Source: Clostridia bacterium (GTDB taxonomy: Bacteria > Bacillota > Clostridia > Oscillospirales > CAG-382). From it: a stretch of DNA of 6,436 nt. The position numbers and the translations under genes were made by a program. Each line of letters opens with the position of its first letter. The stretch's first letter is position 1. The notes under the pieces are model-generated. The model was not told the DNA's origin and searched no databases. It worked only from the letters and a program-made list of their open reading frames with translations. Below, piece after piece: positions 6,361 to 6,436 of the stretch. The stretch spans positions 1-6,436 of the forward strand of contig CAAEPN010000183.1 of the NCBI GenBank assembly GCA_900757905.1, read 5' to 3'.

Positions 6361-6434
6361 CACCGATAGATTCGCGAGTGTCGAAAAGCGAAGCTTTTTG
6401 GCATGAGGCGCGAGCGCACGAATCTGTTTCCGTG
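6350..6434 (+). repeat. Nested stem-loop region, possible structured RNA or dispersed intergenic repeat
   Basis: Three nested inverted repeats are visible: CACGGA (6350-6355) with TCCGTG (6429-6434); GATAGATTCG (6365-6374) with CGAATCTGTT (6419-6428), containing two G-T pairs; and TGTCGAAAAGC (6379-6389) with GCTTTTTGGCA (6393-6403), also with two G-T pairs, around a GAA triloop. The apex contains GCGAAGC, a sequence known to form an exceptionally stable mini-hairpin. Because the G-T positions are G-U pairs only if the plus strand is the RNA (they are A-C mismatches on the other strand), a plus-strand transcript is favoured. I do not recognise it as a named RNA family. It could also be an intergenic repeat, or part of a coding region from the right. 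Confidence 0.4.
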
Positions 6435-6436
6435 TC

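Noticed and set aside
6342..6406. Short plus-strand frame starting at ATG 6344 (about 20 codons, ending TGA)
   Set aside because: It has no ribosome binding site, lies across the inverted repeats, and has no recognisable product.
1..6436. CRISPR arrays, tRNA or rRNA genes, insertion sequences, defence or toxin genes
   Set aside because: None was seen on either strand. Genes fill nearly the whole window and all are core functions.

Overview
This window looks like a chromosomal housekeeping segment from a low-to-medium-GC Firmicute, most likely an anaerobic, Clostridia-type spore former. The grounds are the dgt-dnaG-rpoD gene order, strong AGGAG-type ribosome binding sites, a consensus SigA promoter, and a YlmC/YmxH-family protein, a family typical of endospore formers. 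The lineage is an inference, because no rRNA is present.

Most of the window is read on the minus strand. In transcription order it holds hflX (5850-4459, ribosome-associated GTPase), a strong terminator (4451-4400), a short-form dGTPase-like HD phosphohydrolase (4345-3317), dnaG primase (3245-1434) and the primary sigma factor rpoD/sigA (from 1429, running off the left edge about one codon before its expected end). The dnaG-rpoD pair, separated by 4 bases, is the classic macromolecular synthesis operon linking replication priming to transcription initiation. The dGTPase-like gene upstream adds a dNTP or nucleotide pool function. hflX is transcribed from its own consensus promoter at 5916-5944 and appears to be terminated before the dGTPase-like gene.

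On the plus strand, diverging from hflX, is a small PRC-barrel protein of the YlmC/YmxH family (5975-6253), followed by a bidirectional terminator-like hairpin (6267-6292).

The last 140 bases hold no recognised gene but are rich in inverted repeats: a terminator-like hairpin (6331-6360) and a longer nested stem-loop (6365-6428) whose outer arm could compete with the first hairpin. This is the only unexplained structure in the window. I do not see a new multi-gene system; the rest is well-conserved core genome with a few family-level oddities: a long Lys/Glu-rich RpoD N-terminus, an insertion in DnaG, and a hexaproline tail on the YlmC-like protein.
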